Assembly (NCBI GenBank): GCA_964411125.1
Contig: CAYPJU010000033.1
Location: 1 to 61,492 of the forward strand
DNA length: 61,492 bases
Reading direction: 5' to 3'
DNA from: JBFIHF01 sp964411125
GTDB lineage: Bacteria > Myxococcota_A > Bradymonadia > Bradymonadales > Bradymonadaceae
The position numbers and the translations under genes are program-made. Within the stretch, counting starts at the first letter, position 1, and each line of letters begins with the position of its first letter. Below are positions 16,762-25,568 of the stretch, in pieces. Under the pieces are notes generated by a model. That model was not told the DNA's origin and did no database searches. It was given only the letters and a program-made list of their open reading frames with translations.

Positions 16762-19700
16762 CGGACGTCCTTCGGCTTCACTTCGGGAGGCTTGATGTAG
16801 ATCTGGTAGTCCTCGAGGTCCATGTAGTCGGTACCGGTCACGCGGCGAGTCGGAGTCGCCCGGCGCTCTTCGTGGTAGAGCGGGTACTCGGCGGGCTTGT
16901 ATTTGTTGAGTTCCTCGAGCGTCGCCTTCGTCCATTCGTTCACGATCTTGTCGGCACGCGCTTTCGCGATGGTCGCTTCGTAGCGGCGGATCGCTTCGTC
17001 CTCGAGCGGTATCGCGATGTCTTCGAGCTGAGTCCGATAGATTTCGTACTCCTCGGAGTCTTCGCGGAAGGGGATCGGGACGTTGTAGAGCGAGGTCGCG
17101 AAGTCCTGGTACATCTTACCGATGCGGTAGGCCGCGGCCATCGTCCACTCGAGGCTTCCGTACGCGTATACCTCCTCGTACTTGCCGGTCAGCTCCTTCT
17201 GACCCGAGACCTTCTGCTCGAGCAGTTTCTGCTGACGGTTCTTGTTGCCCTTGATCTCGATCTTCTCCCAGTCGGCGTAGTCCCGTTCGACCTGCATGAA
17301 CCGGGCCTTCGCCGCATAGAACGACGCCGGAGCTCCCGGTGCGATCCCACGACGAACGTATTCGTCCAGAATCCGCTCGTACTGCTGAGCGGCGCGGCGA
17401 CGATCTCTTCGCTCCTCGTAATAGTCGGCGATCTTCATGAAGCCTTCGAGGACCTTCTCGTCGAACTTCGGATCCCCGCCGTACTGGCTGTAGAAATCGT
17501 TGATGGCGCTGATCATCTTCGATTCGTTGCCCGCCTTCTCCCAGACCAGGGACGCCTGCCACTGCGCCTGAGCCGCCTGCTTGTTGTCGGGGTACTGATC
17601 CACGAAACGCTCGTATCCGCGAGCCGCCGCCTCGTAGTTCTGACGGTTCTCCTGGATCACGGCCGACGAGAGCAACGCCGCGGCTCGCTTCTCTTCGAGA
17701 TCGAAGTCTAGCCCGGTCTCGGCCATCTCTTCCTGCGTTCGTCGCCCGGCCTGGTCGTAGAAGAGCTGATAGGTCTGCGACGCATTGTCGAAATCGAAGA
17801 ACCGCTCCTGGTTCACGGCGACACGGTAGAGCGCGTACGTGGCGAGCGGGTCCTTGGGGTGCTCCTTGTAGACCCGCTCGTACAGGCGCATCGCAGACTC
17901 GTACCGATTCACGTTCTCGTACGCCACCGCGGCATTGTTCAAAGCCTTTGCGGCGTACTCCGTTTCCGGGTTTTCCTGCAGGAGTTGCACGTACTTCGCC
18001 GCTGCCTCTTCGTACTTACCCTCGGCGAACTTTTGTTCGGCGTCCTTGAAGAGTGCTCCGAGCTGCAGCGTCTTCACCTCCGCCTTGATCGCCTCGGCCT
18101 GCTCGCCCTTGATGACGTTGGTGAGTCGATCGGCCGCGGCCGCCAGCCCCTGGAAGTCGTTTTCTTCGCGGTAGGTCTCGAGGATGAGCGAACCGGCGAG
18201 GTAGGCGATTTCGTTCTCCGGGTAGTTCGCCACGATCCAATCGAACCGCGTGCGAGCCGTGTCGAAATCCTTGTAGTCGTAGAAGACCTTGGCGGCCTGG
18301 AACGCGAACTTCGCGTCGAGGTACTTGTCGTTCTCGTTTTTGAGCCCGAGCACGACATAGCGGTCCATGGACGTGATCCACTTCATGACCACGGGGGGCA
18401 CCGGATCCGCTTTGACCGCGATCTTCTGGGTTCCTCGATCTTCCACGTCTTCGCGCTCTTCTTCCTGCGACTCCGCCGCCCGGCGGGCTTCGTCGAGCGC
18501 CCCCTTCGGCATCAGCTTCGCGGGGAGCTCTCCTCGATCGACCAGCCGACCGATCTTGAGTTCCAGAGACTTGATGGCGTTGAACGCCGCGGTCTCCTGG
18601 TACTCGTTGTTGGCCACGTCCATCTCGCGCACGACGCGATACTGCTCGTAGGCCGGATCAAACTGTTCGGAGTAATAGAGGCACTCGGCGTAGTAAAAGT
18701 TCCATTGATAGTAATCTTTGTCGTTCGGGTACTTCTGCAGGAAGTCTGCATACCCCTTCGCGGCGGTCGTGTATCGGTCGCGCGCGGCGGCGGCCACCTC
18801 GGGCGATTCCTCGACCGTGGCACGTTCGCGCAGCTTCTGAGCCTCGGCGTGGTACCAGGTCGCGGACTGGATCAGGTTGTCCTTCACCAGATTCTCGGCG
18901 TACCTGACCGCCTCGGCGTTGCCGACCTTCTGCTGGTGAGTCCACCAGTCGGAGCCCTGGCCGTAGTACTGCGAGAGCTTGCTGCGTTCCTGGAACGCAG
19001 CGTCGAGGTTGTCGTCACGCAGGAACGCCAGAATGATCTGCTCGTGGACTTCCGGGTTGCGTCGGTCGAGCGGATACTTCTTCAGCATGAAGTTGTAGAT
19101 GTCGATCGCGTCGAGATAGAGCGCGTTGTCGAACAGGTACTTTCCGAGCTGCGCCAGGACCTCGCCTTCGTACGGCTTGTCGCCGCTGACGTAGCGTCGC
19201 GTCCGGACCAGCCCGAAGTCGTCGTCCTTCACGCCGTCGAGGTTCCAGTCCTGCTCGGCGAGGGAAATGGCGATGTACTGGACCGCCTCTTCGCGCAGCA
19301 CCGAGCCTGCGCCTCCGGTCTTCCGGGCTTGCTCGTCCGAATACTCGACCAGCTGTTGGAATCGCTTGATCGCTTCGTCGAACTCGTCCTGCCGGTAGTA
19401 CGTCCACGCCAACTTGTAGAGCGCCTTGTCGAAGTACGCCGAGTCCGGATACTGCATCGACTGCTGATAGGCTGCCCGCGCGAGCTCCAGCTCGTTGTAG
19501 TCGAAATGGTACTCGCCGATGCGAATCCACGCCTCGGGGACGAAGCTCGAGTCGGGCCGCTTCACGATGAGCTGCGCGAAGAGGTCGCGCGACTCCTGAT
19601 CGTTGCCCATCTGCGCCTCAGTGTAGGCGAGCAGATAATAGGCGCCGTCGAGGAGCCGATAGTCGGGCCAATCCGCGATGAGCTTGCGGAAGGTCTGAAT

Positions 19701-20369
19701 CGTCATCGTGTAGTCGCGCACCGGTTCGGCGGGCGGATCGGCACGCTTGCCCGCTTCGTAGAGCGCGAGCTCGGTCTGGTAGTTCTCGTCGGCCTCGAGG
19801 AAATCGTCGTTGGACTTCTCGAAGTAGAGCTCGGCGAGGCGGAACATCGCATCGGCGGTGTAGCGCTCGTCCGCGGGATGTCGCTCGATGAACTGCTCGA
19901 ACGAGGCGATCGCTTCGGTACGGTACTGGCGTTCAATCGACTCGTTGGCGCGGATCTTCGCGTCGTAGAAGTCGTTGATCTTCGCAACCTTGCGCTTGTA
20001 CTCGGCGTCGACGATCGAATCGACCGTGTTCTGGTAGTCCCGGATCTCGTCGCGGTAGCGTTTGAACGAATCCTGGAAGCCCTTGAGCTGCGCCTTGAAC
20101 TCCGGGGACGACCCCTCCGGAGGGGCGACGGGCTGGTTGAAGACGCGGTCTTCGTCTTCCTCGTCCATCTCGGGCTTGCCCTCGATGTCCTCACCAGCTT
20201 CTGCGTGGTCCTTGTTGAGATCGGTGGCGTCCTCGACCTTGACCTCGTCCGCGCCAGCCTCCGAGGCGGGAGCCTCTTCGGCGGGGGTGTCCTGCGCGAG
20301 GGCGGGGACCGACCAGGCGAGGGCGGAGGTGAGAGCGGTGAGGAGAAATGCTTTGGAAAGTGTGCTCAT
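16758..20369 (-). CDS. Giant periplasmic TPR protein (GltD/AgmU-like)
   Basis: 1203 aa with a signal peptide (MSTLSKAFLLTALTSALAWSVPALAQ) and an acidic Glu/Ala-rich linker, then TPR-like helical pairs almost to the end. Examples are ASFEQFIERHPADERYTADA, AYQQSMQYPDSAYFDKALYK, YVQLLQENPETEYAAKALNN and YERVYKEHPKDPLATYAL. Length, location and partner (a TPR lipoprotein immediately downstream) fit GltD/AgmU of the Myxococcus gliding machine. It is a likely periplasmic scaffold between the TolQR motor and the outer membrane. It is separated by 1 bp from the upstream 751-aa gene, so clearly one operon. Confidence 0.83.
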   Translation of the reverse strand: MSTLSKAFLLTALTSALAWSVPALAQDTPAEEAPASEAGADEVKVEDATDLNKDHAEAGEDIEGKPEMDEEDEDRVFNQPVAPPEGSSPEFKAQLKGFQDSFKRYRDEIRDYQNTVDSIVDAEYKRKVAKINDFYDAKIRANESIERQYRTEAIASFEQFIERHPADERYTADAMFRLAELYFEKSNDDFLEADENYQTELALYEAGKRADPPAEPVRDYTMTIQTFRKLIADWPDYRLLDGAYYLLAYTEAQMGNDQESRDLFAQLIVKRPDSSFVPEAWIRIGEYHFDYNELELARAAYQQSMQYPDSAYFDKALYKLAWTYYRQDEFDEAIKRFQQLVEYSDEQARKTGGAGSVLREEAVQYIAISLAEQDWNLDGVKDDDFGLVRTRRYVSGDKPYEGEVLAQLGKYLFDNALYLDAIDIYNFMLKKYPLDRRNPEVHEQIILAFLRDDNLDAAFQERSKLSQYYGQGSDWWTHQQKVGNAEAVRYAENLVKDNLIQSATWYHAEAQKLRERATVEESPEVAAAARDRYTTAAKGYADFLQKYPNDKDYYQWNFYYAECLYYSEQFDPAYEQYRVVREMDVANNEYQETAAFNAIKSLELKIGRLVDRGELPAKLMPKGALDEARRAAESQEEEREDVEDRGTQKIAVKADPVPPVVMKWITSMDRYVVLGLKNENDKYLDAKFAFQAAKVFYDYKDFDTARTRFDWIVANYPENEIAYLAGSLILETYREENDFQGLAAAADRLTNVIKGEQAEAIKAEVKTLQLGALFKDAEQKFAEGKYEEAAAKYVQLLQENPETEYAAKALNNAAVAYENVNRYESAMRLYERVYKEHPKDPLATYALYRVAVNQERFFDFDNASQTYQLFYDQAGRRTQEEMAETGLDFDLEEKRAAALLSSAVIQENRQNYEAAARGYERFVDQYPDNKQAAQAQWQASLVWEKAGNESKMISAINDFYSQYGGDPKFDEKVLEGFMKIADYYEERRDRRRAAQQYERILDEYVRRGIAPGAPASFYAAKARFMQVERDYADWEKIEIKGNKNRQQKLLEQKVSGQKELTGKYEEVYAYGSLEWTMAAAYRIGKMYQDFATSLYNVPIPFREDSEEYEIYRTQLEDIAIPLEDEAIRRYEATIAKARADKIVNEWTKATLEELNKYKPAEYPLYHEERRATPTRRVTGTDYMDLEDYQIYIKPPEVKPKDVR

Positions 20370-20370
20370 C

Positions 20371-22626
20371 TCAGCGCACCTCCTCGAACGATTCCTGCAG
20401 GAGCTTCAGCTCCGAGGTGCGCTGCTCGAACAACTCCGAGATCTTGGTCGTCATGTCTTCTTTCTTGTCCCACGTGACGTCGATCAGGCCGACGTCGGCG
20501 CGTAGAACGATCTCGTTGAATTGCTTCTGTGCGCGAATGAAATTGAGGTAGGCGAGGACGCCTGCTCCGGTCTCGGACGAGGAGACGAGCTCCTCCATCG
20601 ACTGGCGATGCTCGTCGATCAGGGCACGCTCGACCGTGATGTCTTCGCGAAGCTCGGCGACCCGCTGGTCGACGATCCCGCCCATCTTGCCGAAGAAGGC
20701 GTCGAGCCGGTTCTCGAGCGGTTCGAACCGCGCGAGAGCAGTCTCGATGTTCGGCGCGTTTCCGAATCGCTTGAGGTACGCCTGTGCGTCTTCGAGCATC
20801 TTGCGGTGCGCGGCGCGCGTGGCCTGCTCGGTGGCCGGAGACCAGTTGCCCGAGTCGGTGCGCAGGGTTTCGAGCTCGGATTCGAGAGCCGTCTTCGACC
20901 CTTCGAGCTCGGTGAGCTCCGCGGTGAGTTCATCGCGAGCCTTTTCCGCGGTGGCGCGATCCTCGGCGCTCAGCGCCTGTCCTTCGGCTCCTGCGAGAGC
21001 CTGATTGAGCGCGCCGAGCTGTGATTTCAACGACGCGATCTCGTTGCCGGCCACGGAGATCTGCGTCCGCAGCTCGTCGTATTTGTCGGCGAGGGCGGCC
21101 TGTTCTCGGGCGAGCTTTTCCTGGCGCACCGGGCTCGATGCGAGCTGCGCCTGGTGCGATTCGATCTCCTTCAGTTTCGCCTCGAAGGCGGCCTTGTCCG
21201 CGCCCGACATTCCTCCGGAAACGTTCTCGAAATAGTTCTTCAGGAGCGCGAGCCGCAGATCGAAGAGCCGGTTTTCGATGTCTCGAGCCTGCGCCATTCC
21301 TTTGGCGAGCTCGGGGAACGATTGCACCCGGTTGCTCGAGTTCAACTGCGCGGCGATCTGGTCGAGCATGCGAGAAGCGTCGCGAATCTGCCCGTCGGTC
21401 GCGCGAACGTCGACCATCGCAACGGAGGCGTTGCGCATGTCGGGATCGCTGTCGACCCAGTCCCGGACGAGCGGGGGCATGACCTCTTTCTCGACGCTGT
21501 CGAGCTCGGACTGGGTCATGGTGGAGAAGAAACCTGCCAGGTCCTCGTGCTGAGCGGAGAACGTGTTCATCTCGCCGGCGACGGGTCCGAACTTGTCGAG
21601 CACCGCGAGATAGTCGGCTCGGGCCGCGTCGTATTCGTCGAGGCGGAGCGAAAGATCGGCGCGCAACAGTTGAGATTCGGCGGCGATGTCGGGATCGGGG
21701 TCGTCGAGGAAGTGGATGATGTCGACGTTTCGGCGCGCTTCCTGGTAGTTGCCTCGCGAGACGAGGACCCAGGTGAGCTCCCAGAGCATCCGGTCGTACT
21801 GAGGACTCTCTTTGGGAACGCGGTTGTAGTAGTCGATCGCGTGCTCGACGTCGCCCTTCTCGTACGCGAGGCGTCCGAGAGCGATCCACGCGAGGTCGAC
21901 GATCTCTCGCTCCTGAGCGTTGGTCGGGTTGGCCCCTTTGGTGATGCCGGAGAAGACCTGTTCGGCCTCGTCGAGCTTTTGTTCGGCAGCGAAGGTCACC
22001 GCGCGGAAATACTCGGACTGCAGACGGTATTCGGGGTCGGTGGCGGAGCGCCCGAAGCTCTCTCGTGCCCGCTGATAGTCTTCTTTGGCGTAGAACGCTT
22101 TACCGGCGAGGTAGCTCATCGCCGGCGAAGCTTTGCCGCCGCTCGCCATCTGCTGGTAGATGCTGTCGACCTTGTCGAAATCTCGGGTGTACAGCGCGAT
22201 CTCGAGCAGGCGGGCCGCCGACTCCTCGTAGTAGGGCCCGGGGCCGGCCTGGAAGATTTCGGTGAAGAAACGTCGGGCAGCCACGAAATTCTTCAGTTCG
22301 AAGAGGCTGTCGCCCAGCAGAAAGACCGCCTCGCGATAGCTCTTGGCGCTCTTGAAGTCGGGATTTCGTACGACGTCGACCAGCAGAACCGACGCTCGGC
22401 CATAATCCTGCTGAAAGTACGCGACGCGGCCATCGTTGTACCGCGCCTCGAGCTTGTATCGACTGGCGAGCACCGCCGGCTTCAGGAAGCGCTGTTCTAG
22501 CTCCCCGATCCGAGGCTCGACGCCTTCGAGCTCTTTCTCTATTGCTCCCACCGACTGTGCCGACGCGGCCGCCGGGGAGGCGACGAGCATCAGTACGACG
22601 AGGGATTTGAGGAGTTTGGAGACCAT
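20371..22626 (-). CDS. Periplasmic TPR / coiled-coil protein, 751 aa
   Basis: Signal peptide (MVSKLLKSLVVLMLVASPAAASAQ). Residues ~40-330 contain TPR-like repeats (e.g. AYEKGDVEHAIDYYNRVPKE, VSRGNYQEARRNVDIIHFL). Residues ~470-610 form a long Glu/Leu/Ala-rich coiled coil, and the last ~60 residues (VLRADVGLIDVTWDKKEDM) look like a conserved cap. It fits a long periplasmic spacer. It is immediately upstream of the GltD-like gene and downstream of the 296-aa gene, all in one transcription unit. No enzyme motif is seen. Confidence 0.8.
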   Translation of the reverse strand: MVSKLLKSLVVLMLVASPAAASAQSVGAIEKELEGVEPRIGELEQRFLKPAVLASRYKLEARYNDGRVAYFQQDYGRASVLLVDVVRNPDFKSAKSYREAVFLLGDSLFELKNFVAARRFFTEIFQAGPGPYYEESAARLLEIALYTRDFDKVDSIYQQMASGGKASPAMSYLAGKAFYAKEDYQRARESFGRSATDPEYRLQSEYFRAVTFAAEQKLDEAEQVFSGITKGANPTNAQEREIVDLAWIALGRLAYEKGDVEHAIDYYNRVPKESPQYDRMLWELTWVLVSRGNYQEARRNVDIIHFLDDPDPDIAAESQLLRADLSLRLDEYDAARADYLAVLDKFGPVAGEMNTFSAQHEDLAGFFSTMTQSELDSVEKEVMPPLVRDWVDSDPDMRNASVAMVDVRATDGQIRDASRMLDQIAAQLNSSNRVQSFPELAKGMAQARDIENRLFDLRLALLKNYFENVSGGMSGADKAAFEAKLKEIESHQAQLASSPVRQEKLAREQAALADKYDELRTQISVAGNEIASLKSQLGALNQALAGAEGQALSAEDRATAEKARDELTAELTELEGSKTALESELETLRTDSGNWSPATEQATRAAHRKMLEDAQAYLKRFGNAPNIETALARFEPLENRLDAFFGKMGGIVDQRVAELREDITVERALIDEHRQSMEELVSSSETGAGVLAYLNFIRAQKQFNEIVLRADVGLIDVTWDKKEDMTTKISELFEQRTSELKLLQESFEEVR

Positions 22627-22675
22627 AATTTATCAGCAGTGAGCCGCGCCCCGGGGAGCGTGACCTCGCATCAGT

Positions 22676-23566
22676 TCATTCATCGGACGTAGTGTCTGCC
22701 TTCGCGGTCGCACCTTCTTCGCGAATGTTGTCGAAGTACTCCACGTCGCATCGGACCATCGGACGCTTCTCGATCGACTCGGCGACTCCCCCTTCAGGGA
22801 AGACGGTGACTCGGATCTGGGCGACCTTTCCTTCTTTCGCGGTGAAATCGCACGACGATTTGATGTCGCCGTCGTACCCGCGAAAGTATGGAAAGATGCC
22901 GACGCGGGTCCCCTGGTACTTCACGAGCACCGAGAGGTTGTGATTTCCGGGGGCGACGCTGCCGTCGTAGACTTGAATGACGTCGTCTTCCTGGAGGTCG
23001 CCGTCTTTGTCGACCCGGTTGTAGAGCTTCGTTCCATCGAGCGCGTAGTAGGCCTGGTTGAGCTTCCAGGCGGCGCCGAGATCCATCTTGTGGATCACGA
23101 TCGCCCGGGCTCCGGCCAGGTTGCCCGACAGGAGCGTCTCTCGCAGGAGGACGATGCGAGTCTTCGACTGGAAGACCTTCTCTTTTAGGTCGTCGACCTT
23201 CGTCTCGAGTTCCTTGATGCGCAGCCCGTACGCTGCCTGCGGCGCGTCCGGGTCTCCCTCGAGCCCCTGAATCTGCTGGGTGTCCATCCGAGCTTTGAGC
23301 GACTCGGGTGTACCGGGGTAGTCCGTGCGAAGCGGGCGCCCGCCAGGTCCAGCGGTAGCGCTCGAGGGCGCCGCGGTCGACGGAGGCTTCGGCGATTGCT
23401 CGCCCTCCCCTTCGTTCTCAGCGGGCTGAGCCTCGTCGGCTGCCGCCGTGGTCTCACCCCCCTCCGGTTCGCCCTCCGGCTGGCCCGACTCCTGCGCGAA
23501 GGCAGCAGACGACGCTGTCATGCAGAAAGCGAGCGCCAGGGTGGAGATACGTTTTCGGGGGTTCAT
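22676..23566 (-). CDS. Periplasmic protein with coiled coil and C-terminal beta domain, unknown
   Basis: 296 aa: signal peptide (MNPRKRISTLALAFCMTASSAAFAQ), Glu/Ala/Pro-rich linker, a coiled coil at ~110-150 (RIKELETKVDDLKEKVFQSK), then a beta-rich domain of ~140 aa (DLGAAWKLNQAYYALDGTKL, GSVAPGNHNLSVLVKYQGT) that looks like a carboxypeptidase-regulatory/Ig-like sandwich. It is the first gene of the TPR operon; the 234 bp upstream (23567-23800) contains no supported gene, is locally AT-rich near 23613-23645 and should hold the operon promoter. Probably an envelope component of the same machine, by position. Confidence 0.75.
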   Translation of the reverse strand: MNPRKRISTLALAFCMTASSAAFAQESGQPEGEPEGGETTAAADEAQPAENEGEGEQSPKPPSTAAPSSATAGPGGRPLRTDYPGTPESLKARMDTQQIQGLEGDPDAPQAAYGLRIKELETKVDDLKEKVFQSKTRIVLLRETLLSGNLAGARAIVIHKMDLGAAWKLNQAYYALDGTKLYNRVDKDGDLQEDDVIQVYDGSVAPGNHNLSVLVKYQGTRVGIFPYFRGYDGDIKSSCDFTAKEGKVAQIRVTVFPEGGVAESIEKRPMVRCDVEYFDNIREEGATAKADTTSDE

Positions 23567-23800
23567 TAGGTCCTCAAAAATGCGCCAGCAACAACAAGGG
23601 GTCGCTGGCTACCATTAATTCCGTAGGTCCTGAACAGTAAAACACGGATTGCGGGATCTCAAGGCGGCCGAGCTTCAATTGGCCGGACCTGCCGAGAGTT
23701 CTTTCGGCAACACGCGACGTTGGAGGTCCCCCCGAAACGAGACATCGTCATTCTTCGGGAGAACGCTCTGTGGGTCAACTTCCGCGCATCGCGGCAAAGT

Positions 23801-24661
23801 TCAAGCCCGCGACCACGACGCGACGCGCTCGGTCATCCATTTCGGCAGGACGAACGCTGCCCGGTGAAGGTCGCTCGTGTAGTACCGCAGCTGAGGGTCG
23901 AGCTCGGAAGCTCTCGATTCGTCGAGGTTTTCGTAGGGATGGGGGCCCTTCGACGCGAACGTGAAGTTCCACATGCTGAACGGATACGTCGGCACCAGCG
24001 TGCGATACAAATGAACGTTGCCACCGAAGATCGCGCCGAGCTGACCGACGACGCGCTCGACGTTCTTCGACGAGTTGAACATCGAATCGGACTGCGGCAC
24101 CAGGATCCCATCGTCCGCGAGGACTCGGTGGCACTGTTCGTAGAAGTTCTCGGTGAAGAGCACGTCGGCGGCGTCGACCGGGTCGGTGGAATCGACCAGG
24201 ATCACGTCGAACGAACCGTCCGTCGCTTTCTCCACGTAGTCGAGCCCATCACCGATGATGAGGTTGCACTTCGGGTGCTCGTAGCCGACCGCCGTCTCGG
24301 GCAGGTATTTTTTGCAAACGTCGACGACGACCTCGTCGATCTCGACCTGGACGGCCTCTTCGACGCAATCGTGCTTGCAGACTTCTCGCATCGTCCCGCC
24401 GTCGCCACCCCCGATGATGAGGACGCGGCGCGGGTTCGGATGCGCCAGGAGCGGCACGTGGACCAGCATCTCGTGATAGCCCATCTCGTCGACTTCGGTG
24501 CAGTTCACTACCCCGCCCAGAGCGAGGACAGTGCCGAACTGTGCGGTCTCGAAGACGTCGACTTGCTGGAACTCGGAGCGCTGGCTGAAGAGCATGTCGG
24601 TCACGACGTGCTCGATGATCGTGTGTTGGTCCCAAGGATCACGGAAGACGATCTTCGCCAT
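23801..24661 (-). CDS. speE: Spermidine synthase
   Basis: 286 aa, typical length. It transfers aminopropyl from decarboxylated SAM to putrescine. Visible motifs: LGGVVNCTEVDEMGYHEMLV (the DE..YHE active-site lead), the SAM-site IIGGGDGG, the acidic ribose-binding VEID, and the catalytic LVDSTDPV. The 'Q-S-D-S' after ILVP replaces the more usual Q-G/T-E-S-P, so polyamine substrate preference should not be taken for granted. The neighbour upstream encodes SAM decarboxylase, which supplies the donor substrate. The ATG has only a weak CGAGG, and an intrinsic terminator ends 22 nt upstream. Confidence 0.93.
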   Translation of the reverse strand: MAKIVFRDPWDQHTIIEHVVTDMLFSQRSEFQQVDVFETAQFGTVLALGGVVNCTEVDEMGYHEMLVHVPLLAHPNPRRVLIIGGGDGGTMREVCKHDCVEEAVQVEIDEVVVDVCKKYLPETAVGYEHPKCNLIIGDGLDYVEKATDGSFDVILVDSTDPVDAADVLFTENFYEQCHRVLADDGILVPQSDSMFNSSKNVERVVGQLGAIFGGNVHLYRTLVPTYPFSMWNFTFASKGPHPYENLDESRASELDPQLRYYTSDLHRAAFVLPKWMTERVASWSRA

Positions 24662-24683
24662 GGGGGCCTCGGTGGTCAGGGGG

Positions 24684-24718
24684 AAAAGAAAAGGCGCCGT
24701 CGGGGTCCCGACGGCGCC
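24684..24718 (-). terminator. Strong intrinsic terminator between speD and speE
   Basis: Minus strand: GGCGCCGTCGGG and CCCGACGGCGCC (12 bp, perfect, 2-nt loop before opening) followed by TTTTCTTTT. It starts 18 nt after the speD stop and ends 22 nt before the speE ATG, so speE depends on read-through or regulated antitermination unless a promoter lies in the terminator itself. Confidence 0.9.
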
Positions 24719-24735
24719 CGGTCAGGCACTTGGTA

Positions 24736-25140
24736 TCATTTCTCGGCGAGAGGTTCGACCCCGTACATCGACGGGAGGGTCCCTTCGGGGACGTCGAAGC
24801 AGCCTCGTTTGAGCTCGGTGATGCTCTCTCGCGCCGGCTTCAGGGAAGCCTTGAGCGAGTTGTGGGCGATCCAGGGATCGACCACCTTGCCGCACGTGAA
24901 CACGTCGATGGCGGCATAGCCGTATTCCGGCCACGTATGGAGCGTAAGGTGCGATTCGCTGATCACGACCGCCCCGCTGACTCCGTGCGGGTTGAAGTGA
25001 TGAAAGTGAACGCTCACGATCGAGGCGCGCATCTGGCGCACTGCTTCGACGAACGCTGCTTCGAGTGCCTCCGCATCATCGAGGATTTCGCGGGGGCAAC
25101 CGTAGTATTCCAAAATTACGTGACGGCCGAGATTTTCCAA
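24736..25140 (-). CDS. speD: S-adenosylmethionine decarboxylase proenzyme, bacterial class
   Basis: 134 aa from TTG 25140, chosen because family proteins begin just before 'GRHVILEYYGC' and AGAGGTG sits 8 nt upstream; no ATG fits. The self-cleavage motif SESHLTLHTWPEYGYAA supplies the Ser that becomes the pyruvoyl group, with the downstream Cys in FTCGK. It makes decarboxylated SAM for speE. Length matches the short SpeH/SpeD type. A long untranslated leader with two inverted repeats lies upstream (25141-25568). Confidence 0.9.
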   Translation of the reverse strand: MENLGRHVILEYYGCPREILDDAEALEAAFVEAVRQMRASIVSVHFHHFNPHGVSGAVVISESHLTLHTWPEYGYAAIDVFTCGKVVDPWIAHNSLKASLKPARESITELKRGCFDVPEGTLPSMYGVEPLAEK

Positions 25141-25568
25141 TCTAAGGCACCTCTTCGCTGGTTCCGTCGAGTAGACGCCAGCATGAGGATCCGTCAAGGG
25201 AGAGCTGGTGCCTACTCGGCAGGAGTATGGGGGTTGAAACGCATAAAGCACCAGATTCGGGTTTCGCCACCCGCCCGAGTTTCTCGGACGAGCCCGAGAC
25301 CGATGCGTTTCCGGTCCCGTCTGGCAAGCGCTATATATGCCGACGAGGGTCGAAAATTTCAACAAAAAACGACCCTCGACATACCGGCGAGAAAACCAAG
25401 TCAATTCAAAGCGTTGTGAGCACCGCCGCCGCCACCTTTTTTTCGCGGATCTCCGATGACCGGCGGCAGAGGACCGTCGTCTCCCTATTCCACCCCCGCA
25501 CCGCAGTGTGCTTGTCCCGAGGTAACGGGCGGTCTAGGTTTCGGGCGGACCCTCGACTCGGAGTCACC
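25141..25568. promoter_or_regulatory. 428-bp divergent control region speD / polX with structured speD leader
   Basis: No gene supported. On the speD (minus) side there are two inverted repeats. The first, CTGGTGC/GCACCAG (25205-25211 and 25248-25254), encloses a hairpin TACTC/GAGTA (25214-25228). The second, CGAGGGTCG/CGACCCTCG (25344-25352 and 25370-25378), has an A/T-only-rich 17-nt loop. A TATATA at 25332-25337 is a possible -10. The half near polX is GC-rich and featureless apart from a T-run at 25436-25443. Confidence 0.45.

Noticed and set aside
17859..20477. Long antisense open frame (872 codons, + strand) opposite the giant TPR gene
   Set aside because: Arises from the high GC third position of the minus-strand gene; residues are Leu/Arg/Val-rich without domains, and the minus reading has a signal peptide and clear TPRs.
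25200..25260. Known SAM or preQ1 riboswitch upstream of speD
   Set aside because: The stems seen do not match any SAM-I to SAM-V core I can recall; kept only as an unclassified leader.
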